A stretch of DNA of 9,178 nucleotides, from NCBI GenBank assembly GCA_964352225.1, contig CAYGRM010000278.1, positions 1 to 9,178 on the forward strand, given 5' to 3'. Position 1 is the stretch's first letter, and the number at the start of each line of letters is the position of its first letter. The stretch comes from CAJQQY01 sp964352225. Lineage in GTDB: Bacteria; Bacteroidota; Bacteroidia; Chitinophagales; Saprospiraceae. This document shows, piece after piece, positions 1 through 6,711 of this stretch. The position numbers were made by a program, and so were the translations under genes. The notes beneath the pieces were generated by a model. The model saw only the letters and a program-made list of their open reading frames with translations. It searched no databases and had not been told where the DNA came from.

Positions 1-83
1 ATATCAATGGAAGGAAATTTCAATTTCACTTGGTCAGATCGTTCTTCTAATAATTTAACTTTCGTTTTATTCGAAATCATCAT
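1..83 (-). CDS. 5' end of a probable minus-strand gene, cut by the window edge
   Basis: An open frame reads leftwards off the window from paired ATG codons at 83-81 and 80-78. The 27 visible residues begin MMISNKTKVKLLEERSDQV and continue to KLKFPSIDI. The composition is protein-like (alternating charged and hydrophobic residues) and the strand matches the four genes before it, with about 100 nt of spacer after the preceding stop, similar to its neighbours. No Shine-Dalgarno or clear -7 box was seen. Too little is present to name a family. A competing plus-strand frame is open from 1 to 96 but reads less like a protein and would need an opposite orientation. Moderately uncertain. Confidence 0.45.
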   Translation of the reverse strand, partial: MMISNKTKVKLLEERSDQVKLKFPSID

Positions 84-137
84 TACTATTTTTTAAAATT
101 AAAAAAATTAAGGGCAAGTTTAAAATTCGTTTTTGGA

Positions 138-159
138 GTTGAAAATATCCATTTTCAGC
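138..159 (-). other. Hairpin between two minus-strand genes
   Basis: TGAAAAT (140-146) and ATTTTCA (151-157) form a perfect 7-bp stem around a 4-nt loop, extendable to 9 bp with one G-U pair. It lies 27 nt past the stop of the 147-residue gene. No T-run follows on either strand, so it may help end that transcript but is not a canonical intrinsic terminator. Confidence 0.4.
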
Positions 160-161
160 CC

Positions 162-177
162 AAAGGATGAAATTTAA
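162..177. repeat. Copy 1 of a 16-bp dispersed repeat
   Basis: AAAGGATGAAATTTAA occurs exactly here and again at 6591-6606, both in intergenic DNA. Both copies are followed by a short CATG/CGATG-like stretch, but similarity stops soon after. Function is unknown; it could be a genome-wide dispersed element or chance in AT-rich DNA. Confidence 0.4.
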
Positions 178-185
178 ACGATGTT

Positions 186-629
186 CTAAACTGCTGTACT
201 TCTTCGCTTTTGGTTTCTTCTTTTTTTGAGAACAGGCTTGATTAAATCAAAAAACGAACTTCTTAATTCCAAATAAGTTTCTCGAAGTTGATCAACTTCT
301 TTTTGTAGCAGATCATGTTGAATCCGAATATCTGTGGGATTTTTTAGATGGTTCTTTTTAAAATAAGATTTAATGCAAGAAGCTTGAATTTCAATTTTTT
401 CGACTAGCCACTTCATCCTTCTTTGAAATACTCCATCCAAATCATTATAAAATGTTCTCACTTCCAACATTCTATTCTCATCCTCTAACTTTGTGATAAA
501 TTTTAAAATGAGATCTTTCATAAATTGGCCTCCACTTTCCCATGTTCCAATTTCCGCTAACCATTTATTATATTCATTATGCTTAGTAACGAATTCTAAA
601 ATGTCTATTTTTTCTATTTCTTGTTTCAT
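186..629 (-). CDS. Unrecognised helical protein, 147 residues
   Basis: I do not recognise a family. The sequence is highly charged and looks almost entirely alpha-helical. A central amphipathic stretch (about residues 36-90, including KFITKLEDENRMLEV and VEKIEIQASCIKSYF) is followed by a second helix-rich stretch with heptad-like spacing (about 103-130, including LLQKEVDQLRETYLELRSS). It ends in a very basic tail, KKRRNQKRR, at about 135-143. There is no signal peptide, membrane segment or cysteine pair, so it is probably cytoplasmic; the basic tail could contact nucleic acid or membrane, which is inference only. It lies 101 nt after the HtrA stop on the same strand, with a hairpin between, so it may be read at reduced level from the HtrA transcript or from its own unseen promoter. 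The ATG at 629-627 is the only good start. Coding status is likely, function unknown. Confidence 0.7.
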   Translation of the reverse strand: MKQEIEKIDILEFVTKHNEYNKWLAEIGTWESGGQFMKDLILKFITKLEDENRMLEVRTFYNDLDGVFQRRMKWLVEKIEIQASCIKSYFKKNHLKNPTDIRIQHDLLQKEVDQLRETYLELRSSFFDLIKPVLKKRRNQKRRSTAV

Positions 630-672
630 AATCTAAATGGTTTTAGTGAAAAAAAATTATAGTGATAAGTTC

Positions 673-701
673 ACCTTCGAGATTTGGCAACTCTCGAAGG
701 T
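673..701 (-). terminator. Hairpin after the HtrA gene
   Basis: ACCTTCGAGA (673-682) pairs perfectly with TCTCGAAGGT (692-701) around a 9-nt loop. On the minus strand it starts 30 nt past the HtrA stop. A T-rich stretch (8 T) appears on that strand only about 17 nt farther on, not directly after the stem, so termination may be partial. Confidence 0.6.
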
Positions 702-730
702 AAATTTATTTCGATGAAATATTATCCTAT

Positions 731-2257
731 TTACATTCCAAATGCATAATAATATTCTCCTGGAATATCTTCATAGACGCCTTCCAACATGACACCTCCT
801 TTTTTATTTTTCAAAACATCAATCAGATCGTCTAAGTCTTTAATAGTTTGACCATCCACTTTAGTGATGATGAATCCTTCTCGCATATCAGTATATTTTC
901 TAAGTTTTCCCGCATAAAGTTTCTCTACTTTTACTCCTCCTGCTATGTCTAATTGCTGAGCAACTTTTTTATCCACAGTTTCGAACTCAGCGCCTAAAAT
1001 GGAAAGGGTTTCTTTATGTTCTTTTTCAGCGATAGTTTTTCCACCATCTTTGTCTTTGAGCGTCACCTTGAATCCCATTTCTTTTCCATCACGGTTGACG
1101 GTAATTTTAATTTCATCACCTGGACGATGTCGAGCTACCACTTCCTGCAACTCTGGTGAGGTCTTAATTTTTTTATTATTGATATCGACAATCACATCTC
1201 CTTTTTGAATACCCGCAACCTCGGCTGCACTATTTTCAAACAGACTATCTACATAAACTCCAGTATTGATTTCAAGGTCTTTTTCTTTTGCTAAATTTCC
1301 ATCTAGCGAACGAATCATAATTCCTAAAACTCCTCGTTGAACTCTTCCATACTTCAATAAATCTTCCGCCACCTTGCTCACAATATTACTCGGAACTGCA
1401 AATCCATATCCTGAATAACTTCCCGTAGGACTTGCGATTGCCGTATTGATTCCGATCAATCCGCCATCCAAGTTGACCAATGCTCCTCCACTATTCCCAG
1501 GGTTAATCGCGGCATCAGTTTGGATAAATGATTCTACGGCAAATTGCTCTTTTAAGATGTTAATATTTCTAGCTTTCGCACTTACAATTCCGGCTGTAAC
1601 CGTAGAATTAAGTCCCATAGGATTTCCAACTGCGAGCACCCATTCTCCCACTTTGACTTCATCACTATTAACCAAAGGAAGGGTTGGCAATCCATCACCT
1701 TTAATTTGAATAACAGCCAAATCAGTTGATGGATCTGTACCAATAATCGTTGCTTTAAAAGTTCGATTGTCATGCAAAGTCACTTCCAAATCATCTGCAT
1801 CCGCAACTACGTGATGATTAGTAACTATGTACCCTTGGTCATTAAAAATAACTCCCGAGCCAGTTCCCATTCTGATTGGAGCATTACTTTTACGATCTCG
1901 ATTGGGAGCTTTATTTTCAAATCGAAAAAATGGACTTTGTCCACCATCGCCAAAAAAATCTCTAAATAAATCAGGCATTGGTTGTCCTTGATAAGCTTGC
2001 GGTCGATTACTATTTCTAAATGTTTGAGTTGATTTAATGTGTACAACTGCATCCATCACCGTTTGTGCGGAACGAGTAAAATCCAATGGAATGGTTTCTC
2101 CATTTTCATCTAAAGTATAAATTGCTTTACTCGCTGGAGTGCTATTAATATGTTCAATTTTTATGGTTTGGTTTTCATTTTTCCATAAAAATGCTCCGAT
2201 TGTAGTTACTGAAACTAGTAATGCAATCATCGCACTCATCAAAAATTCTCTTTTCAT
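731..2257 (-). CDS. degQ: Do/HtrA-family periplasmic serine protease
   Basis: An ATP-independent envelope protease and chaperone that degrades misfolded exported proteins. The 508 residues match the usual length for two-PDZ Do proteases. Residues 8-25 are one hydrophobic segment after a basic start, a signal peptide or membrane anchor. A trypsin-like domain follows at about 65-300. All three catalytic residues are visible: His149 in TNHHVV, Asp179 in STDLAVIQ, and Ser256 in NPGNSGGAL. A long Phe/Gly-rich loop (about 90-130, with FRDFFGDGGQSPFFRF) sits where Do proteases carry their regulatory LA loop. PDZ1 spans about 307-400 and a more divergent PDZ2 about 415-500. The start at 2257 lies just downstream of a perfect Bacteroidota -7 box; no Shine-Dalgarno is present. 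It lies directly downstream of hsp20, as suits a protein-stress pair. DegP and DegQ cannot be told apart here, so the symbol is provisional; the family call is firm. Confidence 0.95.
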   Translation of the reverse strand: MKREFLMSAMIALLVSVTTIGAFLWKNENQTIKIEHINSTPASKAIYTLDENGETIPLDFTRSAQTVMDAVVHIKSTQTFRNSNRPQAYQGQPMPDLFRDFFGDGGQSPFFRFENKAPNRDRKSNAPIRMGTGSGVIFNDQGYIVTNHHVVADADDLEVTLHDNRTFKATIIGTDPSTDLAVIQIKGDGLPTLPLVNSDEVKVGEWVLAVGNPMGLNSTVTAGIVSAKARNINILKEQFAVESFIQTDAAINPGNSGGALVNLDGGLIGINTAIASPTGSYSGYGFAVPSNIVSKVAEDLLKYGRVQRGVLGIMIRSLDGNLAKEKDLEINTGVYVDSLFENSAAEVAGIQKGDVIVDINNKKIKTSPELQEVVARHRPGDEIKITVNRDGKEMGFKVTLKDKDGGKTIAEKEHKETLSILGAEFETVDKKVAQQLDIAGGVKVEKLYAGKLRKYTDMREGFIITKVDGQTIKDLDDLIDVLKNKKGGVMLEGVYEDIPGEYYYAFGM

Positions 2258-2281
2258 TTTTTCTAGTTTTTAATTACTAAT

Positions 2282-2309
2282 CAAAAATAATTATAGAGGT
2301 GGCTGTCAA
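2282..2309 (-). promoter_or_regulatory. Candidate promoter of the HtrA gene
   Basis: On the minus strand TATTTTTG (2289-2282) matches the Bacteroidota -7 consensus TAnnTTTG exactly. TTG at 2309-2307, 17 nt upstream, can serve as the -33 element. Transcription would start about 20 nt before the ATG at 2257. The -33 element sits inside one arm of the hairpin at 2301-2333, so termination of hsp20 and initiation of the HtrA gene share the same bases. Confidence 0.55.
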
Positions 2310-2333
2310 TAATTCAAAAAATCATTGACAGCC
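2301..2333 (-). terminator. Hairpin between hsp20 and the HtrA gene
   Basis: GGCTGTCAAT (2301-2310) and ATTGACAGCC (2324-2333) form a perfect 10-bp stem with a 13-nt loop, 27 nt past the hsp20 stop. The minus strand does not continue with an immediate T-run, so it is a weak or rho-assisted terminator at best. The arms contain TGTCA/TGACA half-sites also found upstream of hsp20, so the palindrome could instead, or also, be a protein-binding operator for the HtrA gene. Confidence 0.55.
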
Positions 2334-2360
2334 TGATACCTACATTATTCAAAAAAATAT

Positions 2361-2810
2361 TTACTTAATCTCGATGGTACGAGGAGGAAGAGCTTTGGCT
2401 TCTTCCCTTTTTGGAATTAAAATTTTGAGAATACCATCTTTATATTTCGCCTCAATTTTAGAGGCATCAACTACCTTTTTTGATAAATGAAAGGATCGTT
2501 GAAATGATTGGTAATGGTATTCTCTTCTCACGAAACGAGCATCTTCAGCCATCTCCTGTTCGACTTTTCGCTCACCTATTATTTTCAAAGTTTCATTATC
2601 TAATTCAACTTGAAAATCTTTTTTACTCATACCTGGTGCTGCTAACTCAACTTCAAAGTTGGAGTTAGTTTCAATAATATTAGTAGCCGGCATTGAGGAA
2701 TTTGAACTTGAAAAATCGCTAGTTCCTTGGTTGAAAAAGTCTCTGACAAAAAAATCATCAAAGAGTCGTGGAATGTTGGTAAGGTTTGAATTTCTTTTTA
2801 CGAGTGTCAT
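2361..2810 (-). CDS. Small heat shock protein, Hsp20/alpha-crystallin family
   Basis: A cytoplasmic ATP-independent holding chaperone that forms oligomers and keeps unfolding proteins soluble. The 149 residues are typical for bacterial members. An N-terminal arm (1-40) contains the common IPRLFDDFF motif with alternating aromatics. The alpha-crystallin domain follows at about 41-138: FEVELAAPGMSKKDFQVEL begins at residue 52, and the signature AKYKDGILKILIPK (121-134) matches the AxxxxGxL motif. The protein ends in TIEIK, whose I146-E-I148 is the IxI motif that docks into a neighbouring subunit. The ATG at 2810 is preceded by TAAGG (2820-2816), a good Shine-Dalgarno for this phylum. It lies upstream of the HtrA gene on the same strand with 103 nt between. 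A 320-nt spacer with repeated TGTCA/TGACA motifs precedes it. Expected to be heat-induced from family knowledge; the mechanism is not visible. Confidence 0.95.
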   Translation of the reverse strand: MTLVKRNSNLTNIPRLFDDFFVRDFFNQGTSDFSSSNSSMPATNIIETNSNFEVELAAPGMSKKDFQVELDNETLKIIGERKVEQEMAEDARFVRREYHYQSFQRSFHLSKKVVDASKIEAKYKDGILKILIPKREEAKALPPRTIEIK

Positions 2811-2815
2811 AATTA

Positions 2816-2820
2816 CCTTA
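2816..2820 (-). promoter_or_regulatory. Ribosome binding site of hsp20
   Basis: TAAGG on the minus strand lies 5 nt before the ATG at 2810. It is notable because most other genes in the window have no Shine-Dalgarno. Confidence 0.5.
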
Positions 2821-2982
2821 TTTTTTTAGTTAAACAATAAAATTTCATTTCTGAATTGAATCGAATAAATAAGAAATTTGGTTATCAATAAACCTATATT
2901 CAGAACTTCAATAATAAAATTATCAACTCCTATTCCATTCTAAAAATGAATAATTAATTTTAAAAAAAATTTAACATTTTCT

Positions 2983-2997
2983 GAAAAAATGACAGTT
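2983..2997. repeat. 15-bp direct repeat upstream of hsp20, proximal copy
   Basis: GAAAAAATGACAGTT (minus strand AACTGTCATTTTTTC) is identical to 3038-3052, with 55 bp between the starts. It lies about 180 bp before the hsp20 start. It is a candidate regulator-binding site or part of an alternative promoter. Confidence 0.55.
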
Positions 2998-3037
2998 TTC
3001 TGAGCTTCTTCTATGTCAAAAATTAAGTTGCAGATTT

Positions 3038-3052
3038 GAAAAAATGACAGTT
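3038..3052. repeat. 15-bp direct repeat upstream of hsp20, distal copy
   Basis: Exact copy of 2983-2997. It sits 16 nt beyond the T-tract of the tricorn gene terminator, so it belongs to the hsp20 upstream region and not to the tricorn transcript. Confidence 0.55.
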
Positions 3053-3067
3053 AAAGTTTTGTTTTAT

Positions 3068-3111
3068 AAAAAAAATGAGCCGTCTACAATTCCTCGTAAA
3101 CGGCTCATTTT
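3068..3111 (-). terminator. Intrinsic terminator of the tricorn-like protease gene
   Basis: ACGGCTCATTTT (3100-3111) pairs perfectly with AAAATGAGCCGT (3072-3083). On the minus strand the stem runs straight into 8 consecutive T (3075-3068). It begins 20 nt after the stop codon. This is the textbook form of a rho-independent terminator and separates this gene from hsp20. The flanking A/T runs also give some symmetry on the plus strand, but no gene ends there. Confidence 0.9.
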
Positions 3112-3130
3112 CTTCATGAATAATATTTGC

Positions 3131-6100
3131 CTAAGGTTTAATTATTTTTTTAACCTCTTTTTCTAATTCTTTAACAGCTGCTTCCAATTGCTGATCTTGA
3201 CCTTTGCTGACTGCTGCTGGATCGTTTGGTACTTTGATGTCTGGTTCAAGTTGTTGGTTTTCCAAATATTTACCATCATTGCCAACCATCCCTACTTGAG
3301 GAATTCCGAACACCATTCCATTTTGCATTTTTTCCCACCACACCGCAGTTCCAGTTCCGGGAACGGGCATTCCAACTAGTTTCCCAATGCCCAATGCTTT
3401 GTAGGTGTAAGGAAACATGTGTGCATCTGAGTAATTACTTTCACTCATCACTACGATGGAAGGCTTAGTCCACTTGAACTGAGGTTCCGTTCCCAACTCT
3501 TGATCACGAGGCACAAAACTCATATATTTTTTCCCATCCAAAAAAGTTGCTAAGTCGTCATGCAACCAGCCACCGCCATTAAATCGAGTATCAACCACAA
3601 GTGCTTTTTTATTGCCATTTTTACCGAGGGTCTCTTCATAAACAGTTCGATAACTTTCGTCATTCATTCCTCTCACATGAACATAACCAATTTCTCCATT
3701 AGACAGACTATCCACCATTTTTCGAGAGTTTTCTACCCATCTGCGATAGCGAAGTTGATTTTCAGCACCTAACGAAATAGGCTTGGTGGTCTCTTCCCAT
3801 CGTTCACCTGTGGTTGGATTATAAAGAGAAAGCAAGGTGTTTTTATCTTCTTTTCGATTGAGAAATTGGTAAACATTTTCCGAAGGGGAAATAGCAACAC
3901 CATCAATTTTTTCTAAAATCACTCCTCGCTTTATTTTCGATTCACTATTGTCAAGTGGTCCTCTATCGATTACTTCCTCAATTCTTAATCCTTTGCCTGT
4001 ATAATTTTGATCGTAAAATAAACCAAAGGAAGCGGTCTCATCTCCATTCTCAGTTTCGGGTCGATATCGAGCGCCGGTATGTGACGCATTCAACTCTCCC
4101 AACATTTCAGAAAGCATCTCTGCGAAGTCATGATTATTATTGATGTGCGGCAGAAATTTAGCATATTCATTTTTATAAAAATCCCACGACACATCATGCA
4201 AATCTATTTTATAAAATTTCTTTTCGACTTGTCGCCAAGCATGTTCAAATAAATATTCTCTTTCGATTGTTTCATTCAAAACCATTTCACCGCTGACTCC
4301 TATACCTTTTTGTGTACCAGCTTCCACTTCTACTTTTGAAATAGAACCATCCGCAAGGATAAAAAGGTTCTTCCCTTTTTTATCCATTACCACATCCCCA
4401 ATGCTGCTCGCTCCCATTTTTAAAAGCTTCTTAGTTTCTTTGGTTCGAAGATCTGTTTGCCACAAGTCTGATCCTTTTTCGTAGCGAGCCATGTAAAATA
4501 ATTTACTACCATCATTAGCCAATACCATGTCCGAAAGACGAGTAGAATTGACGGTCAATCTCACTTTCCGTTCTTCCATATCTTCTAATTCTATTTTGAT
4601 TGGATCAACGACTTCTTTTTTCTTCTTATCCTTTTTCTCTTTCTTTTTTTCCTCATCATCATTGTCGTCCTCGTCATCATTTTCTTTTGTTAATTCAAAT
4701 TCTTCTTCGTCCAATTTATATTGATCAAATGCCTCTTTGGTAAAAAACATCCCATACACATCCATCTCTCCACCCCAACTTCCATGATTTTTCATTCCAT
4801 CACGATCGCTAGCATAAACCATCATTTTGCCATCCATCGCCCATTCGGGACCAGAACTGTTGTAACCACTCTGAGTCAAATTAATTACATCTTTTCCTCC
4901 GGTGACATCCACCAATCCACATTGGGTTATCCATTGTCGATCTTGTAAAAATTCAACCAATAACCACTTGCTATCAGGTGACCAAGAAAAATGTTGATCC
5001 CCATCAGAGTAGGAATAATTTTTATCGGCAGTCATTACTGTCCGAGTTTTTTTAGTAGCAAGATTTAGAACTTTGATAGCAGTACGTTCTTCGAGGTAAG
5101 CAACTTCTTTTCCATCAGGTGAGTAAGCTGGCTGAAATTCTTCCGCAGGATTATCTAACAAAGTTTCCTCTTTGATGATCGTAGAATTGAAAAAATATTT
5201 TTCTCCTTCGCGGGCAATTGAACTTTGATAAATATTCCAACTACCATTTCTCTCCCCTGCATACAAAATAGATTTTCCATCAGGACTAAAACTAATATTA
5301 CGTTCTTGCTCGGGAGTATTCGTAATTCGTTTGGTTGTTCCTTCTTTTACAGAAGCGACAAAAACTTCCCCTCGATGTAAAAATGCAATCTCTTTTTCAT
5401 TTGGAGAAAGTGCCATCTCGGTGATATCTTTATTGACCGAAACTATTTTTTCTGGATTAAAGCGACTATCAGCACTTACTTCAACTTTCACTTTTTTTGG
5501 CTTACTTCCATCTTTCATGGTGTAGATTTCACCATTATAACTAAAACATAAAACACCATCTTGACTTATACTCAAATTCCGAACTGGATGGTTTTCCAAG
5601 GAAGATATTTTAGTAGAAACTCCAGGAGCATTAATATTCATTTTATAAATATTGAAACTTCCTTGCTCTTCACTTAGGTAGTAAATACTTTGTTGATCAG
5701 GTGCGAAAACGGGATTCCGATCCTCGCCATTGAAAGTAGTAAGTTGAGTATATTTTCCAGTCTTAGTTTCATATTTCCAAATGTCACGAGTAACTGAAGA
5801 AGTATGGTGCTTTCTGAATTCATCTTCATAACCTTTACGATCATGAAAAACCATGAATGAACCATCCTTGCTATAAATTGCATTTTGAGCTGGAGTGGTG
5901 ATCACCTGTTGAGGCATTCCACCTTTCGTAGAAATTTGATATAATTCAGGCAAAACACCAGAAGGGAATTGCTGATTGGCAGCTGCATCCAATCGGCTAG
6001 AAGTAAATAAAACAGATTGGTTATCAGGGGAAAATCCACTTGGATGATCACTTGAAGAATGATACGTTAGTCGAGTAGCTTTTCCTCCAGAACTTGGCAT

Positions 6101-6379
6101 TAGGTATACATCATAGTTTCCATATCGGTAGGAAGCAAAGGCAATCTGTTCACCATCATTCGACCACACCGGTTGAAAATCATGTCCTTCATGTAAAGTC
6201 AAAGGCATCGCTAATCCACCTTCCGTTGAAATTTTCCATAGATCACCTTTATAGCTAAAGATAATAGAATTCCCATCTGGAGAAATGGCAGGATAGCGTA
6301 ACCACAAGGCTTCTGATTGTCCTTGGGAAATTTCAAAAAAAGACAAGAATAAAATAAATACAAGTATTAAGTTTTTCAT
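3131..6379 (-). CDS. Secreted tricorn-like protease, S41 family
   Basis: A large exported peptidase that probably trims peptides and is related to the tricorn protease. Starting at the ATG at 6379 (1082 residues) gives a clean signal peptide, MKNLILVFILFLSFFEISQG, before QSEALW; an upstream ATG at 6445 would bury it behind 22 residues. Residues about 25-530 carry repeated SPDG-type beta-propeller blades (ISPDGNSIIFSY, FSPDGKSILYAG, YSPDGKEVAYL). A second propeller section lies at about 605-685. Between them lies an acidic then lysine-rich linker (about 556-590), common in Bacteroidota homologues. A PDZ-like region (about 785-865) precedes the S41 core. Catalytic candidates by analogy to tricorn are His767 (NASHTGARY), Ser984-Asp985 (SNYSDAHMF) and Glu1040 (YLENQQLEPDI). 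The gene is a stand-alone unit with its own terminator. The minus-strand TAGTTTTTTG near 6434 is only an imperfect -7 box. Confidence 0.93.
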   Translation of the reverse strand: MKNLILVFILFLSFFEISQGQSEALWLRYPAISPDGNSIIFSYKGDLWKISTEGGLAMPLTLHEGHDFQPVWSNDGEQIAFASYRYGNYDVYLMPSSGGKATRLTYHSSSDHPSGFSPDNQSVLFTSSRLDAAANQQFPSGVLPELYQISTKGGMPQQVITTPAQNAIYSKDGSFMVFHDRKGYEDEFRKHHTSSVTRDIWKYETKTGKYTQLTTFNGEDRNPVFAPDQQSIYYLSEEQGSFNIYKMNINAPGVSTKISSLENHPVRNLSISQDGVLCFSYNGEIYTMKDGSKPKKVKVEVSADSRFNPEKIVSVNKDITEMALSPNEKEIAFLHRGEVFVASVKEGTTKRITNTPEQERNISFSPDGKSILYAGERNGSWNIYQSSIAREGEKYFFNSTIIKEETLLDNPAEEFQPAYSPDGKEVAYLEERTAIKVLNLATKKTRTVMTADKNYSYSDGDQHFSWSPDSKWLLVEFLQDRQWITQCGLVDVTGGKDVINLTQSGYNSSGPEWAMDGKMMVYASDRDGMKNHGSWGGEMDVYGMFFTKEAFDQYKLDEEEFELTKENDDEDDNDDEEKKKEKKDKKKKEVVDPIKIELEDMEERKVRLTVNSTRLSDMVLANDGSKLFYMARYEKGSDLWQTDLRTKETKKLLKMGASSIGDVVMDKKGKNLFILADGSISKVEVEAGTQKGIGVSGEMVLNETIEREYLFEHAWRQVEKKFYKIDLHDVSWDFYKNEYAKFLPHINNNHDFAEMLSEMLGELNASHTGARYRPETENGDETASFGLFYDQNYTGKGLRIEEVIDRGPLDNSESKIKRGVILEKIDGVAISPSENVYQFLNRKEDKNTLLSLYNPTTGERWEETTKPISLGAENQLRYRRWVENSRKMVDSLSNGEIGYVHVRGMNDESYRTVYEETLGKNGNKKALVVDTRFNGGGWLHDDLATFLDGKKYMSFVPRDQELGTEPQFKWTKPSIVVMSESNYSDAHMFPYTYKALGIGKLVGMPVPGTGTAVWWEKMQNGMVFGIPQVGMVGNDGKYLENQQLEPDIKVPNDPAAVSKGQDQQLEAAVKELEKEVKKIIKP

Positions 6380-6590
6380 TATTAAGTTTTTTAGAATAAA
6401 ATTAGTAATCCTTTGATAAGGACAAAAAACTATGGCAAGATACATTAAGTCATCGTTTTTTTTTATTAAATGAGTTTTTGGAATTAAAAACTTCCAATTT
6501 TAATTTCTGACAATTTGAAAACTTTGAGGAAATAACTTTAGTTTTCCGAAAAAAAAAAAGTTAGGTTTGAACAGAGTAGGTTTCCAAACT

Positions 6591-6606
6591 AAAGGATGAA
6601 ATTTAA
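6591..6606. repeat. Copy 2 of a 16-bp dispersed repeat
   Basis: AAAGGATGAAATTTAA is identical to 162-177. Here it lies about 45 bp upstream of the proposed TIR -7 box. Confidence 0.4.
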
Positions 6607-6625
6607 GCATGAACTTAGAACTTGG

Positions 6626-6658
6626 TTGGATGAGGAAATGATACTCATTTTATTTTTG
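6626..6658 (+). promoter_or_regulatory. Candidate promoter of the TIR gene
   Basis: TATTTTTG (6651-6658) is an exact TAnnTTTG -7 box. TTG at 6626-6628 lies 22 nt upstream and can act as the -33 element. This places the transcript start around 6665, giving a leader of roughly 45-50 nt before the ATG at 6712. Confidence 0.55.
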
Positions 6659-6711
6659 TTAAAGTTTAATTCAATAGCAAATTGTGGAACAGCTATATTT
6701 TTAAAAATATA

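Larger units (their letters stand above)
2821..3067. other. Long AT-rich leader region upstream of hsp20
   Basis: The hsp20-tricorn spacer contains no convincing gene. It is very AT-rich and holds two copies of a 15-bp direct repeat (annotated separately) plus a TGTCA half-site at 3014-3018. No perfect TAnnTTTG box is present on the minus strand; the nearest matches (for example TATTATTG) carry one mismatch. Transcription of hsp20 must start somewhere here, because a strong terminator lies just upstream, so a non-housekeeping promoter is plausible. Confidence 0.5.
6380..6711. other. Divergent intergenic region between the tricorn-like and TIR genes
   Basis: This spacer must hold promoters for both flanking genes. 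It includes a perfect TAnnTTTG box for the TIR gene, a second near match on the plus strand (TAGTTTTC at 6539-6546 with TTTG at 6514-6517), an AT-rich inverted repeat AGTTTTT/AAAAACT (6473-6479 and 6486-6492), a TGACA half-site at 6508-6512, and copy 2 of the 16-bp repeat. A 38-codon frame at 6596-6712 is discussed in the findings and not called as a gene. Confidence 0.6.

Noticed and set aside
1..96. Plus-strand open frame running in from the window edge to a TAA at 94-96
   Set aside because: Its residues read poorly as protein, while the minus-strand frame over the same bases has a start codon, good composition and the same direction as its neighbours.
999..1709. Plus-strand frames opposite the HtrA gene
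   Set aside because: They are antisense shadows of a gene with a full catalytic triad; composition is Ser/Pro/Thr-rich as expected from reversed codons.
4527..4724. Plus-strand frame rich in Ser and Phe
   Set aside because: It is the complement of the Asp/Glu/Lys linker of the tricorn-like protease.
6380..6445. 22-residue N-terminal extension of the tricorn-like protease from an ATG at 6445
   Set aside because: The internal ATG at 6379 begins a classic signal peptide; the extension would place it inside the protein.
6682..6711. TTG start giving ten extra residues on the TIR protein
   Set aside because: A rare start with no ribosome signal; ATG at 6712 is immediately available and leaves the whole TIR domain intact.
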